Shown piece after piece: positions 44,141 to 53,575 of a DNA stretch of 64,000 nt. How positions within the stretch are numbered: the first letter of the stretch is position 1; each line of letters begins with the position of its first letter. Origin of the DNA: Carboxylicivirga sediminis (GTDB lineage: Bacteria; Bacteroidota; Bacteroidia; Bacteroidales; Marinilabiliaceae); assembly GCF_018156225.1 (NCBI RefSeq), contig NZ_JAGTAR010000011.1, forward strand, positions 85,240 to 149,239. The letters run 5' to 3'. Below the pieces are notes generated by a model that worked only from the letters and a program-made list of their open reading frames with translations, ran no database searches and was not told the DNA's origin. Made by a program: the position numbers and the translations under genes.

Positions 44141-45151
44141 ATGGTAGTAAGATATATCTTTCTTTTAGTGTTTGTTGCCTGCACTTTATCATGCTCTCAA
44201 AAGCCTGAAAATGATATTGTTCGGATTAATAACAGACAAGTGCTTGTTAATGAAGTCCCTTATGTGATTAAGGGCATTTGCTATAATCCCGTTCCCATAG
44301 GGGCAGATCAACGTGATTTTAGACGTCTGGATGAAGACCTTGATTTAATGAAAAAAGCTGGCATCAACACACTAAGGTTGTATTCGCCCGTTGATGAAAA
44401 GTGGGTGCTGGATAAGATTGATGCAGCAGGCTTAAAAGTGATTATTGGTTTTGGCTATAATCAGGGCGGCTATTACGATATTTTATCAGGCTCATTTATT
44501 GATTACGTGAATAAGTTTAAGCACCATAATGCCATTCTATTTTGGGAGCTTGGTAATGAATATAATTACCATCCCGAGTGGTTCGATGGTGACATAAGTA
44601 ACTGGTACCAGGCCTTAAACAAAGCTGCAGGTATGATACACGAAAATGATGCTGCTCATCCTGTATCAACAGCTCACGGCGAATTGCCCGATTCACTGGT
44701 TTTGTCACTTTGTCCTGATATCGATGTCTGGGGCATGAATGTTTACCGATGGGATGCGCCTGCACCAATATTTGATGAGTGGCAAGCCATGAGTCAGAAA
44801 CCTATGTATCTATCAGAGGCAGGCGCAGATAGTTATATGACGATTGCTAAAGACGGCTATGTGCAAGGGCCAAACCAGCAGGCACAAGCCGATGCAACGC
44901 GGCAGATTCTCGAAGACGTGATGATGTATTCGAACATTTGCTCAGGTATTACATTATTTGCATTTACTGATGAATGGTGGAAGGCCGGTGACAATGAGTC
45001 ATTGGATCCGGGAGGATTTGCTCCTGAGAGTAGTGGGGTCCCATACGATGGAACTGCGAATGAAGAATATTGGGGGATTGTTGATATTAACCGTCAACCG
45101 AAAGCGGCTTATCATGTAGTGGCTGAAATGTATGCAAGCATCGATAACTAA
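44141..45151 (+). CDS. Clan GH-A glycoside hydrolase lipoprotein
   Basis: A 336-residue TIM-barrel hydrolase on the cell envelope (lipobox LSC near residue 18). The start of the barrel (YVIKGICYNPVP, MKKAGINTLRLYSP) and two glutamates placed as acid/base and nucleophile (Glu140 in ELGNEYNYH and Glu226 in YLSEAGADSY) fit the clan GH-A double-displacement mechanism, related to GH2 TIM barrels. The specific family is not clear to me; a beta-glucosyl or glucanosyl activity is suggested only by its cotranscription with GH16 35 bp downstream and by the locus. Confidence 0.72.
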   Translation: MVVRYIFLLVFVACTLSCSQKPENDIVRINNRQVLVNEVPYVIKGICYNPVPIGADQRDFRRLDEDLDLMKKAGINTLRLYSPVDEKWVLDKIDAAGLKVIIGFGYNQGGYYDILSGSFIDYVNKFKHHNAILFWELGNEYNYHPEWFDGDISNWYQALNKAAGMIHENDAAHPVSTAHGELPDSLVLSLCPDIDVWGMNVYRWDAPAPIFDEWQAMSQKPMYLSEAGADSYMTIAKDGYVQGPNQQAQADATRQILEDVMMYSNICSGITLFAFTDEWWKAGDNESLDPGGFAPESSGVPYDGTANEEYWGIVDINRQPKAAYHVVAEMYASIDN

Positions 45152-45186
45152 TGTTCATATTTATATAAAAACGATCGATTTAAAGG

Positions 45187-46812
45187 ATGGTGAAAGTGAA
45201 ATTATTAGGCTTGCTGCTATGGATTTGCACCCTGCAGTCTATTGGGCAAACAGCCTTTGTACAGGATGATTTCGAAGGGAATGGGACTATTAATAGCTGG
45301 TACGGAGATGACTGTGACATAGATATTACTTTCTCCAATCCAGTGCAAGAAGGGATAAATACCTCGTCCACGGTGCTGAAATATCATGATGTTGGCGGAC
45401 AATATGCTAACGTGCGCTTTGATGTGCCCAATAATTTTAACCTGGAAACAAATCATACGTTCAGCTTTAAGATTTATGTACCATCTGATGGCCTGAGTGG
45501 GAATGAAACCAATCAGGTCTCTGTTAAACTACAGGATGGCACCATTGGAGCTCCATGGTCGACCCAAAGCGAAATTATTAAGCCTATAGCATTGGATGCG
45601 TGGCAGGAGCTTAGTTTCGATTTTATGAACGATTCGTACATGAATCTTGACCCGAATTCAGTAGCTCCAAGTCAACGCGCCGATTTTAACAGGGTGCTTA
45701 TTCAGGTTAACGGTGAAAACAATACCGATCCGGTACTGGCTTATATTGATGACTTTAGTTACGATGGCACAATCGCCACTGATCCTGTTTATGATCAACT
45801 GGTCTGGTCTGACGAATTTGATGGTAATGGAGATATTGATCCGGGTAAATGGTTCAGGCAGTATCAATTACCTATTGGTGGGGGCTGGTATAATGGAGAA
45901 GTACAGCATTACACCAACAGACCAGATAATTCATACATTGAGAATGGGGTCTTAAAAATTGTGGCAAAAAAGGAAAACTATACCGACCAGGGCGTAACAA
46001 AGAACTATACTTCAGCTCGCTTGAATTCAAAGTTTGCCTTTACCTATGGTAAGGTTGAAGTTCGTGCTAAATTGCCAAGCGGAACAGGAACCTGGCCTGC
46101 TATCTGGATGTTGGGTAAGAACATCAATGAAGATGGAGCCTATTGGGATAATGAAGGCTATGGTACTAAACCATGGCCGGCATGTGGAGAGATTGATATT
46201 ATGGAACATTGGGGTGACAATCAGAATTATGTGCAGAGCGCAACGCATACACCATCAAGTTATGGAGGTACAATAAACCATGGAGGACAAACAATTGCCA
46301 CGGCCTCAAGTCAGTTTCATATTTACACATTGTTATGGACCCCTGAGAAACTGGTGTTTAGTGTAGATGATATTGAGCATTACACTTATCAGCCAGACAG
46401 CCGCAATGCAGACACCTGGCCATTTGATTTGGCCCAGTACCTTATTCTTAATGTGGCTGTTCAGGCTCATATTGCTCCCAACTTTCAGGAAGGAGCAATG
46501 GAAATAGACTACGTTCGCATCTATCAGGCAGGTACATCAACGGCCATAGCAGAGCCTCAGATGGAAAATTGTGTGCATGTATATCCAAATCCATTCCGGG
46601 ATGAAATGAATATTGTTCTTAAGGATGTTAATGCCAATCAGGTTGAACTAAGAATATTCAATACCAGTGGGATTCTCCTGAAGTCGTATACTAAGGGGTT
46701 ATTTAATAATCGAGTGAGGCTTGATGATATAGGCTTTTTATCCAAAGGCGTTTATCTTCTTCAATGCGAATTTGACGATAAGGTGGAATGCCTGAAAGTG
46801 ATTAAGCAATAG
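45187..46812 (+). CDS. GH16 beta-1,3-glucanase with N-terminal binding module, T9SS cargo
   Basis: An endo-acting laminarinase-type enzyme, 541 residues. After a signal peptide (about 1-20) comes a beta-sandwich module (about 22-190, FEGNGTINSWYGDD start), then the GH16 domain (about 205-450) with catalytic E335-I-D-I-M-E340 (CGEIDIMEHWG), the form seen in laminarinases. The C-terminal about 75 residues are a type IX secretion sorting domain (VYPNPFRDEMNIV start, GVYLLQ). It should be exported to the surface and cut beta-1,3-glucan. It is cotranscribed with the preceding hydrolase and ends at a hairpin terminator. Confidence 0.88.
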   Translation: MVKVKLLGLLLWICTLQSIGQTAFVQDDFEGNGTINSWYGDDCDIDITFSNPVQEGINTSSTVLKYHDVGGQYANVRFDVPNNFNLETNHTFSFKIYVPSDGLSGNETNQVSVKLQDGTIGAPWSTQSEIIKPIALDAWQELSFDFMNDSYMNLDPNSVAPSQRADFNRVLIQVNGENNTDPVLAYIDDFSYDGTIATDPVYDQLVWSDEFDGNGDIDPGKWFRQYQLPIGGGWYNGEVQHYTNRPDNSYIENGVLKIVAKKENYTDQGVTKNYTSARLNSKFAFTYGKVEVRAKLPSGTGTWPAIWMLGKNINEDGAYWDNEGYGTKPWPACGEIDIMEHWGDNQNYVQSATHTPSSYGGTINHGGQTIATASSQFHIYTLLWTPEKLVFSVDDIEHYTYQPDSRNADTWPFDLAQYLILNVAVQAHIAPNFQEGAMEIDYVRIYQAGTSTAIAEPQMENCVHVYPNPFRDEMNIVLKDVNANQVELRIFNTSGILLKSYTKGLFNNRVRLDDIGFLSKGVYLLQCEFDDKVECLKVIKQ

Positions 46813-46833
46813 TTCCAACTTAATGCTAAGTAG

Positions 46834-46862
46834 AAGCTCCAATTTTATTGGGGCTTTTGTTG
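46834..46862 (+). terminator. Terminator after the first GH16 gene
   Basis: AAGCTCCAAT (46834-46843) pairs with ATTGGGGCTT (46847-46856, one G-U), followed by a TTTTGTTG tail. Confidence 0.8.
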
Positions 46863-47081
46863 TATATTTTCATTCAGAACTATTGAGGTTTACGAGTGTC
46901 ATAAGTTTTTCTAATAGAGATGCTGGCGGTTTGCAATAGTAGTCTATTTCTCGAAATTATTTACTCCAAAGCAGACTGAAATAGGCTGTTCAATAAACTG
47001 CCTGGAAATGAAGTCATTTATTTATGTATTTGTTAATGGGGTGTTGAATATTGTTCAGTTAATGAGTGTTTTACGTTGGTG
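46863..47081. other. Gap without gene before the second operator
   Basis: About 220 bp, A+T-rich, between the terminator and the 19-bp element. I see no coding frame, hairpin or repeat in it. Confidence 0.5.
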
Positions 47082-47100
47082 AACGTAGTTAAAGTGAGGT
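47082..47100 (+). promoter_or_regulatory. 19-bp element, copy 2 (glucan cluster operator candidate)
   Basis: An exact second copy of AACGTAGTTAAAGTGAGGT. It is followed by GGTAA and TGAAGT, as copy 1 is by AGTAA and TGAAGT at the same distances, so the shared part may reach about 38 bp. Confidence 0.7.
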
Positions 47101-47152
47101 AGCAGGTAAGTGATGAAGTACTTCTTTTTTATCAATTGCAGAACATGGTCTG

Positions 47153-47160
47153 TAGTTTTG
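47153..47160 (+). promoter_or_regulatory. -7 box of the surface-protein unit
   Basis: TAGTTTTG fits TAnnTTTG, 52 bp past the operator copy, exactly as for the first copy, and 53 bp before the ATG at 47214. Confidence 0.55.
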
Positions 47161-47213
47161 ATTCAGACAATTAAATCATTAACAAAATCAGTTTAATTTT
47201 AAAACTACAGATT

Positions 47214-48458
47214 ATGAAAAAACTTTTTACACTATTTACAATTTCAATGCTGGCCATTGGTATGGCTCAGGCACAGAGTATTCCTATTACTTTTGATAGT
47301 GACATTATAGTTGGTGAGAACTGGAAAGCAGATAGCGGTCTGGAATCAGTAACAGTTGCCGACGATCCTACGAGCTCAGGTAAAGGAAAAGTTGGGGCTA
47401 TCACAAGTTCCTCTGCTGGGCAAAAGTGGCAGAATGCACAACTACAGTTAAATACTAACTACATCGATCTAACAACTTCAACAGGAAGCAAAACTATTAC
47501 TGTTGATGTTTATTCAGATGGTGCTCAAGATTTTTTATTTAAACTGGAGCAATCATTAAATGGCGGACCAAATGTTGAAATTCCATTTTCGAAGCAAGGT
47601 GCCGGTTGGGAGACAATTGCTGTTGATTTTACATCAACAGGAGTAGATGATCAGTATAAGCTATTGGTGTTTTTCCCATGTTATTCTACTGATTTTGCCA
47701 ATGATCCATTTGATGGCGTAACCTATATTGATAATGTAACAGGTGTTGTTGGCGCGGCTTCAACGCCTCCTGCAGTTATTTCTTTCCCCATTGATTTTGA
47801 AACAGTTGTTGGATCATCTGACTTCAATAACTTTGATGGTGGTTTAGCTACAGTAATTGATAATCCACAGGGTTCAGGTAAAGTAGCTCAGATGGTTAGA
47901 AACGGTGGTCAGGTTTGGGCCGGAAGTTGGTTAGGTATGAGCGAAAATATTGACTTTACGACCAAGAAAATTATCTCAATGGACGTTTATACTGAAGCTC
48001 CTATAGGAACAAAGATAGCTTTAAAGGTTGAGGGTGGAGCGTTGGCTGAGATTCCTGCTTTTACTACTAAAACTGGTGAATGGGAAACTATGTCATGGGA
48101 CTTTACAGGAACAGCGAATGATAATTTTAAATTGGTATTCTTATTTGATCTTGGTAATACGGGAGATGGATCTGCTACGTCAACTTTCTTATTTGATAAT
48201 ATTACACATACCGAATCTGTTCCCACGGCCATCGGCGATACTGAAATTGAAAAATTAGACTTGTATCCTAATCCTGTATCAGATGTTTTAAACATTAAAG
48301 GTCTTGATGAGGGTGTTTCAATTGAAATTTATAATGCGGCAGGTAGCCTGGTTAAAAAGGTGTCTGTTTCCGGTGGAACTGTAAATGTTTCTGAACTGGC
48401 CAAAGGCGTTTACTTTGTATCGTCGAATGGTGCTATTGCAAAGATTATCAAGAAATAA
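47214..48458 (+). CDS. Non-catalytic two-module surface protein, T9SS cargo
   Basis: A 414-residue secreted protein (signal to about 21, AQAQ). Two beta-sandwich-like modules (about 21-180 and 190-340) each start with an FD or FE strand and end in FLFDNI or YIDNVTG, the last strand of many carbohydrate-binding modules. The second (NNFDGGLATVIDNPQGSGKVAQMV) is similar to the first module of the next protein. The end is a T9SS sorting domain (DLYPNPVSDVLNIKG). It has no catalytic domain, so it may be a glucan-binding surface protein; binding is an inference. Its operator and -7 box start the unit. Confidence 0.75.
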   Translation: MKKLFTLFTISMLAIGMAQAQSIPITFDSDIIVGENWKADSGLESVTVADDPTSSGKGKVGAITSSSAGQKWQNAQLQLNTNYIDLTTSTGSKTITVDVYSDGAQDFLFKLEQSLNGGPNVEIPFSKQGAGWETIAVDFTSTGVDDQYKLLVFFPCYSTDFANDPFDGVTYIDNVTGVVGAASTPPAVISFPIDFETVVGSSDFNNFDGGLATVIDNPQGSGKVAQMVRNGGQVWAGSWLGMSENIDFTTKKIISMDVYTEAPIGTKIALKVEGGALAEIPAFTTKTGEWETMSWDFTGTANDNFKLVFLFDLGNTGDGSATSTFLFDNITHTESVPTAIGDTEIEKLDLYPNPVSDVLNIKGLDEGVSIEIYNAAGSLVKKVSVSGGTVNVSELAKGVYFVSSNGAIAKIIKK

Positions 48459-48476
48459 TAAGTGCCATGATATAAT

Positions 48477-48505
48477 AAAGGGGGGCAGTCTGTTCCCCTT
48501 TAATC
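48477..48505 (+). terminator. Weak hairpin terminator
   Basis: AAAGGGG (48477-48483) pairs with CCCCTTT (48495-48501). The T-tail is short, so readthrough into the next gene is likely. Confidence 0.5.
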
Positions 48506-48554
48506 CATTCCAAACCTGTTTCATTCTAGCGATTAATCAGTTAAACAAAATTGC

Positions 48555-50588
48555 ATGTTATTTAAATTAAAAAATATACAGGTGCTTTTGACTCTTTTAT
48601 TTATTTCATTTTTCTCAGTCAAAGCTGCCGATCTACCCTTAACTTTTGAAGCGGGCACGTTCGATATTACCAATTTTGATGGTGGCGTTTTAACAGTCAT
48701 TGATAATGAACAGAAGAGTGGGATTAACACCAGTAATAAGGTGGCCCAAATGGTCAAAAATGATTGGCAATCCTGGGGTGGTAGTTATATCACACTGGAT
48801 AATAATATCGATTTTAATAGCGGTAATACTATTAAGGTGAAGGTATTTTCACCAAGGGCAGGGGTTAAGGTTTTATTAAAAGTTGAAAATGCCACCGACA
48901 ATCAAATTTTCTATGAAAAAGAGGAATCGACTACTAAAGCCAATGAATGGGAAGAACTCACTTTCGATTTTAGTGGGATAAATAAGTCAAATAGTTACCG
49001 CAAAATCATATTTATTTTCGATAATGGAACCAATGGAGATGGCTCTGCCAACTTTACCTTTTTGTTGGATGATATTGTTTTGGAGCAAGTCGCAGATGCA
49101 GCACCAACCATAGCTGCGCCAACACCACCTGTTTACCACGCTTCAAAGGTTATTTCTATTTTCAGTGAGGCTTACAACTCATTGGATGGCACAAACTTTA
49201 ATCCGTATTGGGATCCTTATCAGACAACAGTTGGGAGTATTGAACAGGTGCAGGGCAATGAAGTGGTTAAATTGAGAACGCTTAATTTTCATGGTTTTGA
49301 ACTGTTTGAAGAAGTTAATGCTGCCAGCATGAAATACCTGCACATTGATGTATGGAGTGCCAATGAAACCCTGTTGGAAATCTATCCAATCAGTCATTCA
49401 GGTGAACGAAAAGCTAGCCTTGCACCACTGGTTCAGAATCAATGGAATAGTTACGATATCAGACTGTCTGATTTAGTAAGTCAGGATTTTAATTTGGCTG
49501 ATGTTTACCAATTTAAGTTTATTGGAGCCGGTGGAAATACCGTGTATATAGATAACCTGTATTTTTACGATGATGATGCCACCCTGGACACAGAAAATCC
49601 AACTGGTTTTAGTGCTTCGGTAGGTAATGTAACCTACAACAGCATTGAGTTATTATTGAATGCGATTGATAATTCGGGTGCTATCGAATACACTATTGAT
49701 GTTGGGGGAACCACCACCACTGTAGGCGCTGTCTCCGGTGTGCAGAAGTCATATGAATTCACTCATTTACCATCTGATACTGAATATACTTTTTCTATTA
49801 CAGCAAAAGATTTAAGTGGTAATGGTGCGGCTAATAACCCAGTTATAATTACTCAAAGTACGGGAGCAGGTTACCAGGAGCCTGCTGTATCGTCGCCAAC
49901 ACCCCCAGTAAGAAATGCATCCGACGTGATTTCGATATTTAGTGATGTTTATGCCACTATACCTAATACCAATTTTCACCCATGGTGGAATCAAAGCACC
50001 TGGTTTTATTCGGTACAGGTGGGAGGAAATGAAGTGTTGAAATACGAAAACTTTAATTATCAAGGCATAGAGATTGGAAGCAAGGTGAATGCTTCTGAAA
50101 TGGCCTTTTTACATATTGATTTATGGACACCTAATGAAAGTACTTTAAGCATTTCTCCAATCAGTGAAACCACTGGCGAAAAAGCTTTCTTTCTATCTCC
50201 AATCAATCTTAATCAATGGAATAGTTATGATATACCATTATCAAGCTTTACAATTCAAGGCTTGTCGATGAGCGATATTCTGCATCTGAAGTTTGTGGGT
50301 TCAGGTAAGTCTATCATCTATTTAGATAACATCTATTTCCACAAAGGGACTGCTACTTCAATTAATGAGGCTGCTATGGATAATATAAAGGTGTTCCCAA
50401 ATCCGGTTGAAGATATGCTTCATATAGAAGGTATTGCAGATACAGAATTGGTAGAATTGTATAGCGTAACAGGGAGTTTGATCAAGCGTGTGCCCGTTAG
50501 CGGAGGCACCATCTCTATGGCTGAGCTTAATAAAGGCGTGTACTTCATTAAAGCCAAGGATCAAACCATTAAAATCATTAAAAAGTAA
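48555..50588 (+). CDS. Multimodular non-catalytic surface protein, T9SS cargo
   Basis: A 677-residue secreted protein (signal to about 24). Order: a module (about 25-180) like the second module of the preceding gene (TNFDGGVLTVIDNEQKSG), a second module type (about 190-345, SKVISIFSEAYNSLDGTNF), an FN3-like domain (about 350-445), another copy of the second type (about 455-605, SDVISIFSDVYATIPNTNF), and a T9SS sorting domain (VFPNPVEDML). Trp-rich stretches (NPYWDPYQT, HPWWNQSTW) could stack on sugars. No catalytic domain is visible. A surface glucan-binding role is inferred from context. Confidence 0.72.
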   Translation: MLFKLKNIQVLLTLLFISFFSVKAADLPLTFEAGTFDITNFDGGVLTVIDNEQKSGINTSNKVAQMVKNDWQSWGGSYITLDNNIDFNSGNTIKVKVFSPRAGVKVLLKVENATDNQIFYEKEESTTKANEWEELTFDFSGINKSNSYRKIIFIFDNGTNGDGSANFTFLLDDIVLEQVADAAPTIAAPTPPVYHASKVISIFSEAYNSLDGTNFNPYWDPYQTTVGSIEQVQGNEVVKLRTLNFHGFELFEEVNAASMKYLHIDVWSANETLLEIYPISHSGERKASLAPLVQNQWNSYDIRLSDLVSQDFNLADVYQFKFIGAGGNTVYIDNLYFYDDDATLDTENPTGFSASVGNVTYNSIELLLNAIDNSGAIEYTIDVGGTTTTVGAVSGVQKSYEFTHLPSDTEYTFSITAKDLSGNGAANNPVIITQSTGAGYQEPAVSSPTPPVRNASDVISIFSDVYATIPNTNFHPWWNQSTWFYSVQVGGNEVLKYENFNYQGIEIGSKVNASEMAFLHIDLWTPNESTLSISPISETTGEKAFFLSPINLNQWNSYDIPLSSFTIQGLSMSDILHLKFVGSGKSIIYLDNIYFHKGTATSINEAAMDNIKVFPNPVEDMLHIEGIADTELVELYSVTGSLIKRVPVSGGTISMAELNKGVYFIKAKDQTIKIIKK

Positions 50589-50605
50589 TTTGCTGATTTA
50601 GTTTA

Positions 50606-50659
50606 AGCCTCACCAGTTCAGACCGACCGTCCAATAGTTTGAGCTGGTGAGCTGCTTTT
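50606..50659 (+). terminator. Hairpin terminator with long loop
   Basis: AGCCTCACCAG (50606-50616) pairs with CTGGTGAGCT near 50644, extended by G-U, and is followed by CTTTTA. Confidence 0.55.
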
Positions 50660-50689
50660 AATAACAAGGGGAAATAAGGATTGAAAAGA

Positions 50690-53395
50690 ATGAAGAATTT
50701 AGTATTAGTTATATTATTTAGTTTACCATTGGCCATCTGGGCGCAAGGGTACCAGTTGGTGTGGGAAGAGAATTTCGATGGCAACAGTTTAAATCCATCA
50801 GTATGGAATATTGAACAGCAAGTAGGCGTATGGAACACCGAAGCCAACCAGGAGTTGCAGCATTACAAGGCTGACAATGTAAGCGTAGGTGACGACGGCA
50901 ATGGAAATAATTGTTTGATTATAACAGCCAGGCGAGAAGCATATAATGGCTATCAATTTACTTCGGGTCGCATTAATACTGGCGGAAAGTTTGCGTTTCG
51001 CTATGGTAGAATAGAGGCCAGATTGAAACTGCCGGATATGGCCAACGGCCTGTGGCCAGCCTTTTGGTTATTAGGTAATTCAACGAATGTATGGCCGGCA
51101 TGTGGTGAAATTGATATTATGGAAGCCGGGCATGCCGATGGTATTGCGGCTAACAAACAAAACACCCTGTTTGGTGGTGCTTTGCATTGGCAGCATGCCG
51201 GTAATTATGCTGGTTATGGCACAACAGCCGAAGCACCAACAGGCCTGAATACTGATTTCCACACTTTCGCCATGGAATGGACACCAACCAACATCAGCAT
51301 GTACCTCGATGGTAGCTCCACTCCTTATTATTCGATGAATGTTGATGGAGCTGATGCTGAAGAGTTTCGCGATTACTCAATGTACATTATTTTAAACCTC
51401 GCCGTTGGTGGGATGTTTCCGGATATCTATGACCAGGCAGGTATAACTGCTCAATTGCCTGCTGAAATGTTCGTTGATTATATCAGAGTATATCAGAAAA
51501 CAGGTGAAGGTGAAATAGAAGGTGCTGCACCTCTATATGGTAACCTGGGAGTGTATGTTGACGATACCAACTGCGAAAACTATCTTGATTTTAATTTTGA
51601 TGCCACCCTGTCAACGACCGGGACAACCGAAAGGGCAGGCGAAACAGCCAAGGAAGGCACGGACGTGTTATCGTATAACCTGGTAAATGGTCAGGCTTAT
51701 TCGGTGTCAGTTTTCTCCGAAGCAGTTAAGAACTTATCAGAAATAAAAAATAGCGGCAGCCTGGATGTATATCTGAAAACTAATTCCGGTTCAGATATTC
51801 AGATTGGACTGGGTGATGCCACCGGTGCTGAGAGCATGGTTACTTTAAGCGCCTCATCGGACTATAACTGCAGCAGAGATGGCTCATGGTCGAGAGTAGT
51901 CATCCCTTTTACGGCCTTTGCGGGCCTGGATCTTACTCAAATTGATGATGTATTGTTGCTGAAAGGTACACCTTCGGCCGATGCGTATCTCTCTATTGAT
52001 AAAGTTATATTGTCAAACTTGACAGCTAACTTTGAGTTATTTGGCATTTTTACCAATAATCCTTCCATTACCGAGGGTTTTATCATTGATGATATTTCCG
52101 GTCATTTATATGTGTGGAACAATACCATGCAGGCCATTGAGGCGGCACCTGCCTATGATGGAACTGATGTGTTGGCATTTTCATCGCCGGCTACCAATAC
52201 CTGGTTTGGATATAGCCTTACATCAGATGCAGGTATTGATTTGGAACAATTTAGTAACGGGTACCTGAAACTGGCATTGCGAAGCTCATCGACCGATAAT
52301 TTCTGGATTGGGGTAGGCGGCGCTAATAATACTGAGGCACGGGTAGCTTTTAATAATGGCTCAGATCCATATGGATTTACAAGAGATGGCCAATGGCACC
52401 GGATAACCATTCCGGTTAGTGATCTGGTAGCCCAGGGCCTGAACTTGTCGGCTTGTGGCAACGTATTTATGCTGGGCGGCGAGCCATATATTACTGATGT
52501 GTTGGTGGATGATATCTATTTTTCAGCCATCGCTGCAGATGCCGAAAATACAGCTCTTAATCCGGACAGGAATGCCAGCCTGATTGAAGATGATGAATAT
52601 ACCATTGTGACAGATTATTATGGTATCTACTCTGAGAATCCTGATATCAACAATAAGTTCTTAATTGATGATGTTGATGGACATATCTATATATGGGACA
52701 ATACATTGTCGGCTCTAAATGGTGGTTCGGCATACGATGGTTCGGAGCACCTGTATTTTACCAGCAACAATGTGGGATGGTATGGCTTTGGTGTATTTTC
52801 AGATAACGCTTTGGATTTAAGTCATTTTGAGAACGGTTATCTGTCCTTCTCATTAAAAACAAGCAGTTCAGCCGATTTTTGGGTGGGAATGCAGGGAGCA
52901 GCTGGCAGTGAGGGGCGTATTACCTTTAATGCGGCTTCAGCCTACAATTTTTCTCGGGATGGTCAATGGCACCGCATTTTAATACCCATGTCTGAATTAA
53001 CAGCTCAGGGACTACAGCTGTTTGCCTGTGGCAATATTTTTATGCTTGGGGGTTCGGAAATAAGTGATATAGCGATTGATGATGTGATATTAACGGTTGG
53101 GGCTGCTCAGCCTTCAAATCCGGCTGTTGATGGGGCTACCGGCATTTCCTCAGCTATAAATACTGAAGTAAGTGTAATGCCTAATCCTTGTGTCAGTGAG
53201 CTGATTTGTAAGGCCCAATCAGACATTGCTTCTATTGAGTTATTTAATCAGATGGGCAAACTCTGTGGGTCTAAAGCAAATGTGGGTAGTGCACAATCAA
53301 TAATGCCTGTCGCACACTTGGCACCGGGCGTTTACATTGCTGTCATTAAACTCACCAATGAGCAGGTAATTATCAAAAAGGTGGTGAAAAACTAA
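50690..53395 (+). CDS. GH16 beta-1,3-glucanase with three C-terminal modules, T9SS cargo
   Basis: A 901-residue laminarinase-type enzyme. Signal about 1-18 (LPLAIWAQG), GH16 domain about 20-275 with E140-I-D-I-M-E145 (CGEIDIMEAGHAD), then three tandem modules at about 283-445, 447-615 and 643-802, recognised by repeated RDG-x-W-x-R and IYLDD/DDI-like closing strands, and a T9SS sorting domain (MPNPCVSELI). The modules B and C share FLIDDVDGHIYIWDNTL-like openings and GQWHRI. ATG at 50690 has AAGGA nine bases ahead, better than the TTG at 50681. Codes for a second extracellular enzyme of the cluster. Confidence 0.87.
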   Translation: MKNLVLVILFSLPLAIWAQGYQLVWEENFDGNSLNPSVWNIEQQVGVWNTEANQELQHYKADNVSVGDDGNGNNCLIITARREAYNGYQFTSGRINTGGKFAFRYGRIEARLKLPDMANGLWPAFWLLGNSTNVWPACGEIDIMEAGHADGIAANKQNTLFGGALHWQHAGNYAGYGTTAEAPTGLNTDFHTFAMEWTPTNISMYLDGSSTPYYSMNVDGADAEEFRDYSMYIILNLAVGGMFPDIYDQAGITAQLPAEMFVDYIRVYQKTGEGEIEGAAPLYGNLGVYVDDTNCENYLDFNFDATLSTTGTTERAGETAKEGTDVLSYNLVNGQAYSVSVFSEAVKNLSEIKNSGSLDVYLKTNSGSDIQIGLGDATGAESMVTLSASSDYNCSRDGSWSRVVIPFTAFAGLDLTQIDDVLLLKGTPSADAYLSIDKVILSNLTANFELFGIFTNNPSITEGFIIDDISGHLYVWNNTMQAIEAAPAYDGTDVLAFSSPATNTWFGYSLTSDAGIDLEQFSNGYLKLALRSSSTDNFWIGVGGANNTEARVAFNNGSDPYGFTRDGQWHRITIPVSDLVAQGLNLSACGNVFMLGGEPYITDVLVDDIYFSAIAADAENTALNPDRNASLIEDDEYTIVTDYYGIYSENPDINNKFLIDDVDGHIYIWDNTLSALNGGSAYDGSEHLYFTSNNVGWYGFGVFSDNALDLSHFENGYLSFSLKTSSSADFWVGMQGAAGSEGRITFNAASAYNFSRDGQWHRILIPMSELTAQGLQLFACGNIFMLGGSEISDIAIDDVILTVGAAQPSNPAVDGATGISSAINTEVSVMPNPCVSELICKAQSDIASIELFNQMGKLCGSKANVGSAQSIMPVAHLAPGVYIAVIKLTNEQVIIKKVVKN

Positions 53396-53446
53396 TCACA
53401 GCCAGTAGCCATCAATAAAACAATGACTAACCAAACCACCATTATT

Positions 53447-53481
53447 ACTACTTGTTGGGGGCATGTACCCAGATAAGTAGT
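53447..53481 (+). promoter_or_regulatory. Hairpin between the second GH16 and GH81 genes
   Basis: ACTACTT (53447-53453) pairs with AAGTAGT (53475-53481), with an inner GGG/CCC. No T-tail follows, so it is more likely an mRNA processing or stability element than a terminator. Confidence 0.4.
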
Positions 53482-53575
53482 GTATTAATTCACTCAAAAT
53501 AGATGGAATGGCCGGATGGCGTTACTATTAACCAGGCCTGCTGTTGCATCATATTTTGGATAATCGTTAAATCAC

